Assembly: GCF_025685545.1 (NCBI RefSeq)
Contig: NZ_JAGSYC010000023.1
Location: 124,001 to 188,000, forward strand
DNA from: Granulicella paludicola
GTDB lineage: Bacteria > Acidobacteriota > Terriglobia > Terriglobales > Acidobacteriaceae
Direction: 5' to 3'
DNA: 64,000 nt
Position 1 is the first letter of the stretch, and each line of letters starts with the position of its first letter. Below the pieces are notes generated by a model. That model worked only from the letters and a program-made list of their open reading frames with translations, had not been told where the DNA came from and ran no database searches. Position numbers and translations under genes: made by a program. Positions 24,506-33,438 of the stretch are shown here, in pieces.

Positions 24506-25453
24506 TTACCTGGCGGACGACGCGGTGAGTAGCTTCGTCACTTCCTCCAGCGTTGGCATCGACGGCTGCGCTCCCGCACGTGTTACCGAGACCGCTGCAA
24601 CTGCGCACGCAAATCGGGCCGCCTCAGCGGGCACTTGTCCTTGCGTCAGGGCATAGGCAAAGCCACCATTGAAAGCGTCACCCGCAGCGGTCGTATCGAC
24701 GGCCTGCACCTGGAAAGGCTGTATACGCACACTCTCTACATCCAGGCCCTTCAGGTAAACGCCGCGGCTGCCCAACTTCAGAATGACGTTGCGAACACCT
24801 GTTTCCAGCAAGCGATCCGCAGCTGCTGCTGCAGACGCATCCTCCGCAATCTCGCTCTCGATAGGCTCTCCGAGGAAGCCTAGCAGCAACTTCGTTTCGC
24901 TCTCGTTTGGCGTCAGCCAGGTGACGTTCGTCAACAACTCAATGGGGAGTCTCTGCGCGGGTGCGGGATCGAGGATGAACGGAATGCCGTACTCTGTTGC
25001 CATCTCTCCGAGCCGAACGATAGTGTTCATTGGCACCTCAAGCTGCGCGAGAATGACTGCGGCATTTCGCAGCAGGTCGGCATGTTTCTCCAGCTCTGCC
25101 GGTGTGAGCGCATGGTTCGCACCCGGGATGACGACGATGGAGTTGCCACCTGTCTCGGTGACAAGAATCACCGCTGTGCCCGAAGGCTTCTCGACAGAAA
25201 GCACGGCGGTCGCGTCCACACTGTCCTTCTGCAACGCCTGTCGCAACTGATCGCCGAAGCCATCGCTGCCGAGGCGTCCTACCATCGCTACATTGGCACC
25301 AAGCCGAGCTGCGGCCACGGCCTGATTGGCTCCCTTGCCACCGGGAAAGGTCGCGAAATCATTCCCCGTAAGCGTTTCACCCTCAAGAGGCATGCGCGAA
25401 AGATAGGCGACAAGATCAAGGTTCAGACTACCGACGACTACGATGCTCTTCAT
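24506..25453 (-). CDS. rbsK: Ribokinase (PfkB family)
   Basis: Cytoplasmic sugar kinase that phosphorylates ribose at C5 with ATP. The 315-residue protein shows the PfkB/ribokinase signature: GSLNLDLVAYLSRMP at the start, the substrate motif FPGGKGANQAVAAARLGA, LTPNESET, and the anion-hole and catalytic-base motif DTTAAGDAFNGGFAYAL. Length and N-terminus match ribokinases well. The open frame continues upstream to 25762, but the family start MKSIVVVGSLNLD at 25453, with GGAG about 10 bases upstream, is clearly the real one. The GRP-type sugar porter gene ends 22 bases upstream, consistent with uptake followed by phosphorylation of ribose. Adenosine kinase or another PfkB specificity is less likely given the motifs. 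Confidence 0.92.
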   Translation of the reverse strand: MKSIVVVGSLNLDLVAYLSRMPLEGETLTGNDFATFPGGKGANQAVAAARLGANVAMVGRLGSDGFGDQLRQALQKDSVDATAVLSVEKPSGTAVILVTETGGNSIVVIPGANHALTPAELEKHADLLRNAAVILAQLEVPMNTIVRLGEMATEYGIPFILDPAPAQRLPIELLTNVTWLTPNESETKLLLGFLGEPIESEIAEDASAAAAADRLLETGVRNVILKLGSRGVYLKGLDVESVRIQPFQVQAVDTTAAGDAFNGGFAYALTQGQVPAEAARFACAVAAVSVTRAGAQPSMPTLEEVTKLLTASSAR

Positions 25454-25475
25454 GCTATTGATATCTCCGAGCAGG

Positions 25476-26468
25476 TTAGTGCGAGACGAGCGGAGCAGCC
25501 GCGATACAACCGAGGCCCGCGAGAAAAAAGAAAAACATCCAGGGAATGAGTCGTCGCGAGGCCTGCGGCGCTGTCGCGAACTCCTTCCACACGAAGACAC
25601 CCCAGATCGCTGAGACCATCGTTGCGCCTTGCCCAATGGCATAAGACACAGCAGGGCCCACGAGATTCGCCTTGGAGGCGACGAAGCTGGCGACGGCCCC
25701 GGTGCACCAGATCGCGCCTCCGACGGCTCCCCAGAAGTGCCACGAACCCTTTGCGCCGGCATATTGCGAGAACGTCGTTGAACGCTCGCCGGTTAAGGAA
25801 TATTTCATCAACACACTGTTCAGCGGGACCGTACAGATCGCTACGCCAAGCGCGAAGATGAATGCTACGACATACGGTCCAAGCGCGTGTTCTCCAAGTG
25901 TGGACTTGGCGACCAGCGGAAAGAACGTCCCCATGAGCACACCGCTGACGATGCTCAACATAACTCCCCGACGACTGACAGTGCCGCTCGCTTCGCGGCG
26001 CTTGTAAGCCATAGCGTCAAGCAGAATGGCGACGCCCACCAGCGCGACTCCACCGAAGATCAGCAGTGGATTGCCCGCAGGGTTAAGGATGTAGTTGAGT
26101 ACAACGCCAACTATGAGTGCCAAGCCAATGCCTACAGGAAATGCCACCGCCATACCGGCGACGTCAATGGCTGCAACCAGCAACAGGTTCGCAATGTTGA
26201 AGACAACACCACCGGCCAGAGCATAGAGCAGGTGATGTCTGTCGCTCTTGTGCAGGTTTGCGAGGAATGCTGTCGGGCCGCCGTTCAGGCTGCCGAGTGT
26301 GAAACCCCAGAGGAGACTGCCGAGGATTATGCCAATTACGTAGTCCCAATAGAAGAGCGAGAAGGAGTAACCGTGCGTCAGCTTGCGGGTATTGGCCCAT
26401 GATCCCCAGCACAACATGCTGGTGAGCATGACGACGAGAACGGTTCCGTACGCTTGCGGCTGAAACAA
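25476..26468 (-). CDS. GRP-family (glucose/ribose porter) sugar transporter
   Basis: An inner-membrane porter of about 330 residues with ten hydrophobic segments, of the drug/metabolite-transporter superfamily. The family signature is seen at the N-terminus: SMLCWGSWANTRKL, then FSLFYWDYVIGIILG and FNIANLLLVAAIDVAGMAVAFPVGIGLALI, and a mid-protein MGTFFPLV. Proton-coupled uptake of ribose or glucose is the known role of the family. The chosen start is TTG at 26466-26468 since GAGGTG lies 5-6 bases upstream and the family begins MF-P-Q-Y about here; an in-frame GTG at 26495 is the alternative. Ribokinase follows 22 bases downstream, which favours ribose or a related pentose. A terminator separates it from the phosphoesterase gene upstream. 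Confidence 0.88.
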   Translation of the reverse strand: MFQPQAYGTVLVVMLTSMLCWGSWANTRKLTHGYSFSLFYWDYVIGIILGSLLWGFTLGSLNGGPTAFLANLHKSDRHHLLYALAGGVVFNIANLLLVAAIDVAGMAVAFPVGIGLALIVGVVLNYILNPAGNPLLIFGGVALVGVAILLDAMAYKRREASGTVSRRGVMLSIVSGVLMGTFFPLVAKSTLGEHALGPYVVAFIFALGVAICTVPLNSVLMKYSLTGERSTTFSQYAGAKGSWHFWGAVGGAIWCTGAVASFVASKANLVGPAVSYAIGQGATMVSAIWGVFVWKEFATAPQASRRLIPWMFFFFLAGLGCIAAAPLVSH

Positions 26469-26530
26469 GAGACACCTCGAAGAGCAGTTGCACACGCTCG
26501 TTTGTGCGAACTGTCAGCATACCCCAGACA

Positions 26531-26568
26531 AAGCAAAACGAGACAGGAAAGGATTTTCCTGTCTCGTT
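26531..26568 (-). terminator. Rho-independent terminator after phosphoesterase gene
   Basis: Minus strand: a 14-bp perfect stem (AACGAGACAGGAAA / TTTCCTGTCTCGTT, 4-base loop) is followed by TTTTGCTT. It lies 22 bases beyond the stop of the phosphoesterase gene. Confidence 0.85.
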
Positions 26569-26589
26569 CGTCGGGTGCTGCGTTGAAGG

Positions 26590-27528
26590 CTAACCGATGT
26601 ATGGTTTGGCGTAGTGCGTGGACCACTCGACCAGATCCGCATTCATAAAGCGCCAGGTGCCGTGCTTCGTGTCGACCTCCATAAGCATGTACGCGTTGGG
26701 ATCGTAGCGAGTCGCTGCCATCACATAATGCTGAGGGCCATAGGTACGGCCGTTGTCGATCCACTTGTGCTTGTGGCCGGAGATGACGAGCTGGATCGTG
26801 TCCTTGTATTTCTGTAGCAGCGGATAGAGGCCATAGTCAGCGAACTCTGTCGGCTCATCGAGATCGAGCGGATAGTGAATAAAGACAAAGGTCGGTTTGT
26901 GCTGCTGCAGTTGCGCTTCGAACCAGTGCAGTTGCTCTTCACCAAGAGAACCGCGTCCGGGGTTGAAGTTGCTCGCCGTATTGTCCTGCGTGGAGCCGAG
27001 AAAGTTATTGAGGTGGATGAACTTGTAGCCCTTGTAGTCCAGCATCGAGTAGGGCTTGGCGTTGAACTTGGCCTCGAAGAGGCGATGGCTCAGCTCACGC
27101 GGCACACGCTTCACGTCGTAGTCGTGATTGCCAAAGCCCAGATGCACCGGCATCTTGAACTTGTCGGTGATGGCTTTGGCGTTATCGAGCCTTGTGGTGT
27201 TCTCGAAATAGAAGTCGTAGTCGATCGACGGATAGTTGTGAAAGTAGTCGCCGAGCAGAAAGACCTGCTCGATACCAGGGTTGAGCGAGTTGATGAGGTC
27301 GCGCGCAGAGATGAGACGAGGCGTGGTGAGTAGGATGCTCTCATTGTCCTCCACTCCGTTCTCGCTGCCCTTTACGTAGAAGTCGTCAATGATGTGCGTA
27401 TCGGCGACAAGCGCGAAGTAAAACTTGTTGGAGGTGTGGGCCGCGCGAACCTGCTCAGCCCAGAGTTGCCGGGTGAGCAGGTTGCCGAACGACGCAGCGC
27501 CAAGTGCAGAGAACTGGCGACGATTCAT
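26590..27528 (-). CDS. Exported calcineurin-like metallophosphoesterase
   Basis: A 312-residue exported phosphoesterase. The N-terminus MNRRQFSALGAASFGNLLTR looks like a Tat-type signal. The metal-binding motifs of the calcineurin-like fold are all present in order: ADTHI (D-x-H), LLGDYFHN (GD), FGNHDYD (GNH), FIHYPLD (H) and ISGHKHKW (GHxH). It should hydrolyse a phosphomonoester or phosphodiester in the periplasm. GGAG lies 8 bases before the ATG. The gene follows an Oar-like receptor by 27 bases and is closed by a terminator, so the two form an operon. Placed next to a ribose-type porter and ribokinase, a nucleotide or other phosphorylated pentose substrate is a reasonable inference, not shown. 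Confidence 0.88.
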   Translation of the reverse strand: MNRRQFSALGAASFGNLLTRQLWAEQVRAAHTSNKFYFALVADTHIIDDFYVKGSENGVEDNESILLTTPRLISARDLINSLNPGIEQVFLLGDYFHNYPSIDYDFYFENTTRLDNAKAITDKFKMPVHLGFGNHDYDVKRVPRELSHRLFEAKFNAKPYSMLDYKGYKFIHLNNFLGSTQDNTASNFNPGRGSLGEEQLHWFEAQLQQHKPTFVFIHYPLDLDEPTEFADYGLYPLLQKYKDTIQLVISGHKHKWIDNGRTYGPQHYVMAATRYDPNAYMLMEVDTKHGTWRFMNADLVEWSTHYAKPYIG

Positions 27529-27555
27529 GTTTGATCTCCAGATTCGAGACGAACG

Positions 27556-30500
27556 TTAGAAGACGATCTTACCGGCGAACTGCAGAACACGTGCCGGGAA
27601 GGCCGAAGTCACACCGGACGCGAGTCCGAAGCTGCTGGAACCAACCGTCTCCGAAGAAGGACCTTCGTAGTTGACTTTATTGAGAAGGTTGAAGGCCTCA
27701 GCGCGGAAGTCAAACTTCACGTTGCGAACCAGATCGAACTGCTTGTGCAGCGCAAAGTCCAGGTCGTAGTAAGGATCGAGACGCAAACTATTGCGGCCAG
27801 CATTGCCGTAGGGCTGGTTGGCCGTGGGCAGGCTGAACGAAGCCGAATTCAAAATCAGCTCCGTCGTGTTCGTCTTGACGCGCTGCGACTTCGGTAGAAC
27901 GCCGACGCCGGTCTGGTTCGGACGCTGGTTCAGAATCGTGCTTACCTGCTGGGCCGCGGTGGGCGAGTAGATCACGTTGAATGGCAAACCACTGTTGATG
28001 TTGTTGATGGCGTTGACCTGCCATCCGCCGAGAATCTCCTGCATCCAGATGGGAGAGTCGCCACCAAAGGTGCGGCCCTTTCCGTAAGGAAGGTCGTACA
28101 CGATGGAGAGCGTTTCATTCAGCGGCTGATTGTAGCCGGAAGGTCCACGCTCGCCGCGCGGGTTCGCCAGATTGATGCGCGAGTTATCGCCATCGTTGGT
28201 GTCGAGATGACCACCGGCGTTATCAATGGCACGCGACCACGTGAAGGAGTTCAGCAGGTACAAGCCGTGGCTGGTACGGTGCTCGAACTTGGTCTGCAGA
28301 GCGCTGTAGAGCAGGTAGCCGGCAGGCAGCGTCTCTTCGATCGTGTTGAACGTCTGAATGGGACGACGCGCCGCGAGCGAGAGGCAGCCTGTGGTAACGG
28401 TAGCATTGCAGGTCGCTGTTACAGGATTCGGCGAGGCCTGGTTCAGATCGGCCAACGTCTCAAGCTTCACGCCATGTTCGCCAACATAGGCAACCTCGAG
28501 GGTGTCGTGGCTGCCAAGCTGACGTTGCACAGTGAGATGGTAACTCTGTACGTAGCCTGTCGGAAGATTCTTTGGCAAGTAGCGGACCTGGGTGTTAAGG
28601 GTGCTAGCTGCAGTGACATTGGCAGGGTTGGCGAAGTTGGTGGGGTAGCCCTGGTAGCTTGCGCGGAAGCAGGGGTTTGGGTTGGCGGGATTGTAAGCAA
28701 CAGCAGCCTGGGCCGTGGTGCAGAGCCCAAGCGAAGGGGTCTGCGTGATGGAGGTATTTACGACGTACGGAATGTTGTAAACGAGCAGGTTCTCGCCGCC
28801 TTCGCGGTTGAACTGCGCGTAGCCGATGCCATAGCCCGCACGAATTACGGTCTTGTTATCGATCTGGTAAGCAGCACCGACACGAGGAGCAAAGTCCAGC
28901 TTCGGCATGTTTACGAGTGCACGGTTGTAGATGGAACCGTTCGAAGCCGTAATCATGGTTTGAGTGGAAGGATCGTAGTTGGCGAGATGGTTCGCAGACT
29001 CCCACTGCGGCGTCACGAGTTCATAGCGGAGACCAGCGTTGACCGTGAGCTTCGGTGTCAGACGAACATCATCCTGTACGTAGAAGAAGTGCATCCGCTG
29101 ATTGAGGTTAGCCACCGTAAAGTTGTTGAGCTGGTAGGTATTGCGAGCACCGAAAAGGAAGTCGGCAAGTGCAACAGCTTCTTTGGTGCCGTTATCGGCT
29201 GCGGCCGTAGTGGTGGCACCGTTCGTCGAGCTGTAGTAGCCGGCGTAGGTATCAGCACCATAGGACGGGTTGAAGTCGTCGATGGTGGTAAAGATCGCTT
29301 GATACTCATAGCCGAACTTGTACGTGCTGCGACCCTTGGTCCACGTGTAGTTGATCTTCGGGTTGTAGACGTAGGGGTTCTGGAACTGGGGATTGCTGGT
29401 GAGCGAGCCAAATTGCGAAAAATTATTTACATTCTGCGCGTTGAGGCTGGTGACTTCAGGGCCCGTGGTGGGAAGACCGACGATGCCGCCTTCGAGGCTG
29501 GGGAGGCTGTGACCGTAGGGGGTCTTGCCGCCATCCGTGCGCGTAAAGGCAAAGCGCGCGTCGATGAGGTGATTGGCATTGAAGCTGTGCGTTACGCCGC
29601 CAGCAATCTGCTGGTTGAAGATGAGCACGTAGCCATTGCTGTTACCGCCGGCCGAACCCTGAATGGCCGGTGGCGAGAAGATATTGCTGAGGTGGTGGCT
29701 GTAGCGAACGAACGCCGTGGTCTTCGGGTTGGCTGTGTAGTCCACACGCACATCACCCTTGTCATCCTTGATGGTGTCGGACGGCAGAGAAACGTAGTTA
29801 TTGGAAACGATACCCGCGAGGTTCGGGTTCGGAAGAGCAGTGATAACGCCCTTCGCGAAGCTGGAGATGCTGGGATCGGTGAACGGAATGAACGTGGGGT
29901 CCGTTGTGTTGCTGGTGCCCTGGTAGACGGTTCCATTGTACGGATTCGTCAGCTTAATCGCAGCGGGATTGGGAATCGCTGCTGTCGGCACAGCGTAGAA
30001 CACGTAGCCACCCTTGGCAACGGCAATCGCGCTGGTGCCGTTCTGATCGGTGTCAGGTACGGTCGCCGTATTGATCTGGTGCGTGACCTGGCGCATGCCT
30101 TCATAGTCCGCGAAGAAGAAGAGCTTGTCCTTGATGATGGGACCGCCGAAGGTGGCACCGAACTGGTTGCGGTTCAGGGTGGGCTTCTGGGCTTTGCCGG
30201 TGACGGTGTTGGTCGGCGGCAGGAAAGGACCAATCGCGTTTAGCGATGTGTTGCGGATGTATTCGTACACGTTGCCATGAAACTGGTTGGTGCCGCTCTT
30301 GATCGATACGTTGATGACGGCACCGGCGGAACGACCGTACTCGGCGCTGTAGTTGTCGGTCTGCACCTTGAACTCGTCGATCGCATCAGGCGAGGGCTGG
30401 ATGGCCTGGTTTGAGAAGTCCTGATTCGAAGTTCCGTACGAGTTGTTATCGACACCGTCGAGGAGGAAGTTATTGAACTCGCTGCGCATGCCGTTCACGT

Positions 30501-31044
30501 TGAAGCTGGCATCGCGGCTGGAATCGGATGTGGTGCTTTCGAGGATGTTGCGGCGAACGCCGGGAACGAGCGCGGCGAGATCGGCGTACTCACGACCGTT
30601 GAGGGGGATGTTCTGGACCTCGCGGGCGCCGATGACCTGGCCGCGATCACTCGCATCCGTCTCAAGGATTGCGGCGGCGGCGCTGACGGTGACGGTATCG
30701 CTCTGCGAACCGATCTGCATGGTGAGATCCACGCGCTGGTGAGCGGCGACCTGTACGGAGAAGTTCTCGGTCTTGCTCAGGGTAAAGCCGTTCGCCTCAG
30801 ACGAGACACTGTACTGGCCGACTTTGACATCGGTGAACTGGTAGGCACCCTGGTCATTGGTCTTCACGGTGACCTTAGATTTGGTGCCCTGATTGGTGAG
30901 GGTAACGGTCGCGTTTGGAACGAAGGCGCCGGAACTGTCTCGAACGTACCCGAGCACAGAGGCGGTCTCAAACTGCGCCATCGCCAGAAACGGGCAGACG
31001 ACGAGCAGGAGCAGCGAGATTGATAGACGTAGCAGATTGCGCAT
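27556..31044 (-). CDS. TonB-dependent receptor, Oar-like
   Basis: An outer-membrane receptor of 1162 residues. Signal peptide (LSISLLLLVVCPFLAMAQ), carboxypeptidase-regulatory domain (GYVRDSSGAFVPNATVTL, to about residue 110), plug with LNGREYADLAALVPGVRR, VNGMRSEFNNFLLDGVDNNSYG and NYSAEYGRSAGAVIN, then a barrel of about 900 residues with KDKLFFFADYEGMR and the TonB-receptor-type end GVTSAFPARVLQFAGKIVF finishing in Phe. This is the standard set for Acidobacteriota Oar-like receptors. GGAG lies 4 bases upstream of the ATG. It is the first gene of an operon with the exported phosphoesterase. Its substrate is not readable; the neighbouring genes suggest a phosphorylated or ribose-containing compound. 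Confidence 0.92.
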   Translation of the reverse strand: MRNLLRLSISLLLLVVCPFLAMAQFETASVLGYVRDSSGAFVPNATVTLTNQGTKSKVTVKTNDQGAYQFTDVKVGQYSVSSEANGFTLSKTENFSVQVAAHQRVDLTMQIGSQSDTVTVSAAAAILETDASDRGQVIGAREVQNIPLNGREYADLAALVPGVRRNILESTTSDSSRDASFNVNGMRSEFNNFLLDGVDNNSYGTSNQDFSNQAIQPSPDAIDEFKVQTDNYSAEYGRSAGAVINVSIKSGTNQFHGNVYEYIRNTSLNAIGPFLPPTNTVTGKAQKPTLNRNQFGATFGGPIIKDKLFFFADYEGMRQVTHQINTATVPDTDQNGTSAIAVAKGGYVFYAVPTAAIPNPAAIKLTNPYNGTVYQGTSNTTDPTFIPFTDPSISSFAKGVITALPNPNLAGIVSNNYVSLPSDTIKDDKGDVRVDYTANPKTTAFVRYSHHLSNIFSPPAIQGSAGGNSNGYVLIFNQQIAGGVTHSFNANHLIDARFAFTRTDGGKTPYGHSLPSLEGGIVGLPTTGPEVTSLNAQNVNNFSQFGSLTSNPQFQNPYVYNPKINYTWTKGRSTYKFGYEYQAIFTTIDDFNPSYGADTYAGYYSSTNGATTTAAADNGTKEAVALADFLFGARNTYQLNNFTVANLNQRMHFFYVQDDVRLTPKLTVNAGLRYELVTPQWESANHLANYDPSTQTMITASNGSIYNRALVNMPKLDFAPRVGAAYQIDNKTVIRAGYGIGYAQFNREGGENLLVYNIPYVVNTSITQTPSLGLCTTAQAAVAYNPANPNPCFRASYQGYPTNFANPANVTAASTLNTQVRYLPKNLPTGYVQSYHLTVQRQLGSHDTLEVAYVGEHGVKLETLADLNQASPNPVTATCNATVTTGCLSLAARRPIQTFNTIEETLPAGYLLYSALQTKFEHRTSHGLYLLNSFTWSRAIDNAGGHLDTNDGDNSRINLANPRGERGPSGYNQPLNETLSIVYDLPYGKGRTFGGDSPIWMQEILGGWQVNAINNINSGLPFNVIYSPTAAQQVSTILNQRPNQTGVGVLPKSQRVKTNTTELILNSASFSLPTANQPYGNAGRNSLRLDPYYDLDFALHKQFDLVRNVKFDFRAEAFNLLNKVNYEGPSSETVGSSSFGLASGVTSAFPARVLQFAGKIVF

Positions 31045-31259
31045 GGTTCTCCAGAAAAGTCTTGCAGGGGTTAGCTGACGAACTCTAGAACTCTATGGGG
31101 AGTGAGGTCAGGATGTCCATGCGTGACACTATCTGGAGATTGTTGCTAGACGATAAAAGTCCCGTTACAGTTCGCCGGTAGCTAGCCAATTTGCTGATCA
31201 ACTATGGCGTTTTAGCCTCAAATGAATATTCAGGCGGAACCCTCAGGCTTGCGAGCTGT

Positions 31260-32603
31260 TTAGGGTAGCTGGAAGTCCATGACGACGGTAGCATTCATAC
31301 CAATCGGTTTGTCGTTGTAGAGGTAGGGACGATAGCGCCAACGCTGCAAGGCATCGGCGGCGGCGGCCTGCAAGAGTGGAGGTCCGCTGATGATACGGGT
31401 GGAGATGACAGAGCCCGTCGGGTCCACCTCGGCTTCGAGCTTGACCTCTCCCTGAACATGCAGCGCGGAGGCCGCGGAAGGGTATGCGGGAGCCGGGCTG
31501 TAAGTGACATTGGCCGCCATGGAACCAAGCGAGGTAGCGCGGACGGTGGCCTTATGCACGACCCCGCCTATGGGGCTATTGTTACCTGGGCCAGCCAGCG
31601 GCGCGACATAGACAGGCGCAGGAGTCAGGTTCGGGCTGGAGGATAGAGCACTGGATGAGGGCGTGGGCGAATGGCGGAGAAGACGAGGGGAGCTCGAAGC
31701 TTCAGTCGGCGCAGACCTCGCCACAGCTGTGAGCTGTGTGGATGGCGAAGGTTTACCGTTCGGCCCGCTTGGAACGGCAGGTGGTGAGGCGATGCCGGAT
31801 AACCTAGAAGCGGTGGGCCTTGAACGCGGCGTGAAACCGCTTGGCTGCGATACAGGCGGAGTGGAGATTGTGTGGCTAGGCCTTTTGTCCTTTGCAGGAG
31901 TGATCCCTTCTTGATTCTGAGAAGAACTGGCCATGCTTTTGCTGGCTTCTGCTGCCGAAGGAGCTTCGAAGGGTGTTGGCGAAACAGTTGTCGCGCTGGT
32001 GCCCGGGTTGTTTGGCGGAGAAGGACGGAAGAGCCAGAATCCGCCAAACAGCGCCAGTAGCAGGCAGGCAGCGACAGCGAACCAGAGCAACGGACGATGA
32101 GCATCTTCGTCCTGCGGCATCTCAAAGATGAGTGGAGTGTCTTCCCGCTCATCATTGGCGACGTGTGCAACAGCCGCTGTCGGAACGATGGCTGGAGCTT
32201 CTACCAGAGGGGCGGCGACCGGCGCCACGACAAGAGGCACGAAAGCGGTACGCGGAGCAACCGGGGTATCGAAGGCGTTCCGGGCATCCATTAGGAAACG
32301 CAGCAAAAAGTGGGCGTCGGCCTCGCTTGCCGAGGCGGCAAAGGCCGGGCCGGCAGAGGCGATCGCCAGCATCCCAAGCAGATCAGAGTAGCTGATCTGC
32401 TTATCGCTGGCATTAAGAAAGACCCATACATGCGAGGTGAGGTCGCGAGAGAAGGCACGGTCAGTACGGACACGCGTGGCAACAGAGCTAAAGCTCGCGG
32501 AGGTGTTAAGAGCCACACCGGCTTTGTTGAAGAAATCGCACAACTCCGCAATCTCGCTTGCGCAGCGGACGGACACCTCTTCGAGCTGGAGCGGTTGCAA
32601 CAT
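31260..32603 (-). CDS. TonB family energy transducer with large cytoplasmic domain
   Basis: A 447-residue protein ending in a TonB C-terminal domain (YPSAASALHVQGEVKLEAEV; DALQRWRYRPYLYNDKPIG) that contacts TonB boxes of outer-membrane receptors. Its membrane helix is not at the N-terminus: it lies at about residues 175-195 (PLLWFAVAACLLLALFGGFW). Before it are about 170 cytoplasmic residues without a family I recognise (start MLQPLQLEEVSVRCASE), ending in an Ala/Pro/Val-rich stretch. After the helix comes a Ser/Pro-rich periplasmic spacer of about 170 residues. Usual TonB proteins have only a short cytoplasmic start, so this is an unusual build. AAGGT lies about 8 bases upstream of the ATG. 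It is divergent from the response-regulator gene. Confidence 0.85.
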   Translation of the reverse strand: MLQPLQLEEVSVRCASEIAELCDFFNKAGVALNTSASFSSVATRVRTDRAFSRDLTSHVWVFLNASDKQISYSDLLGMLAIASAGPAFAASASEADAHFLLRFLMDARNAFDTPVAPRTAFVPLVVAPVAAPLVEAPAIVPTAAVAHVANDEREDTPLIFEMPQDEDAHRPLLWFAVAACLLLALFGGFWLFRPSPPNNPGTSATTVSPTPFEAPSAAEASKSMASSSQNQEGITPAKDKRPSHTISTPPVSQPSGFTPRSRPTASRLSGIASPPAVPSGPNGKPSPSTQLTAVARSAPTEASSSPRLLRHSPTPSSSALSSSPNLTPAPVYVAPLAGPGNNSPIGGVVHKATVRATSLGSMAANVTYSPAPAYPSAASALHVQGEVKLEAEVDPTGSVISTRIISGPPLLQAAAADALQRWRYRPYLYNDKPIGMNATVVMDFQLP

Positions 32604-32757
32604 GTCTGCTTACCTTTCGTGCCGGTGAAACGCGGTCCTATTCTAGGTTAGACACAACGCCGGGCAAGATGTTGCCTTCTGTGTGAATTGGGCCGGTATT
32701 GGGAGGCCCGCAGTCGCTTTCAGGAAAAGTTAAGCCTGATGCGCGAGAATGGCGTGT

Positions 32758-33438
32758 ATGAGAGTTCTCGTTGTCGAAGATGAGCTTAGGCTCGCGACAA
32801 ATATTGTGGCAGGCCTGCGTGAGGCAGGGTTTGCCGTCGATCATGCGATCGACGGCATCGAAGGGCTGGCCTATGCAGAGCAAGGTCTATTCGATGTGAT
32901 CCTGCTGGACCTGATGCTGCCGAGGCGCGATGGAAAGAGCGTGCTGCAGGCGATTCGCAATAAGGGTGTGCACAGCCCTGTGCTTATCCTCACGGCACAG
33001 GAGGGCAAAACCTCAGTCATCGACTTGCTGAACCTGGGTGCTGACGACTACCTGGCAAAGCCGTTCGATCTGGGCGAGCTGATCGCGCGGGTAAAGGCGC
33101 TGATCCGCCGCTCCAAAGGAACATCCTCTCCGCTACTGCGCGTGGTGGATCTCAGTATCGACACCGTACGACAGACGGTGACCCGGGGCAAGAAATCAAT
33201 CGATCTCTCCCCGACGGAGTATCGGATACTTGAATATCTGGCTCACCGGCCGCGGGCTGTGGTTTCAAAAAAAGAGCTGCTCGAGCATCTGTACGACTAT
33301 GACTGGGAACACCACTCGAATGTGATCGAAGCGCACATCTCCAATCTGCGACGGAAGCTGACGCTACCGGGTGCCGAGCCCATCATCGAGACATTGCGGC
33401 ATCGAGGTTACCGTCTATACGCAGAGGGAGAGCTATGA
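32758..33438 (+). CDS. OmpR-family response regulator
   Basis: A 226-residue DNA-binding response regulator. The receiver domain has the acidic pair in VVEDE, the phospho-acceptor Asp in DVILLDLMLP, the Thr in LILTAQ and the Lys in LAKPFD. A winged-helix effector domain follows (DLSPTEYRILEYLAHRPRAVVSKKELLEHLYDYDWE; VIEAHISNLRRKL; IETLRHRGYRL). The histidine kinase gene overlaps its stop by 4 bases. ATG 32758 is chosen since response regulators begin MRVLVVEDE; an in-frame ATG 9 bases earlier is possible. The pair is divergent from the TonB gene and is followed by a YncE-like gene and, convergently, an efflux operon; its regulon is not visible. Confidence 0.93.
   Translation: MRVLVVEDELRLATNIVAGLREAGFAVDHAIDGIEGLAYAEQGLFDVILLDLMLPRRDGKSVLQAIRNKGVHSPVLILTAQEGKTSVIDLLNLGADDYLAKPFDLGELIARVKALIRRSKGTSSPLLRVVDLSIDTVRQTVTRGKKSIDLSPTEYRILEYLAHRPRAVVSKKELLEHLYDYDWEHHSNVIEAHISNLRRKLTLPGAEPIIETLRHRGYRLYAEGEL

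Noticed and set aside
25454-25762. N-terminal extension of ribokinase by about 100 residues
   Set aside because: The extension reads through the sugar-porter gene in another frame and shows no homology; the family start with a ribosome binding site is at 25453.
28207-30243. 678-codon plus-strand open frame
   Set aside because: Antisense shadow of the Oar-like receptor gene; composition is Val/Arg/Gly-heavy with no recognisable motif.
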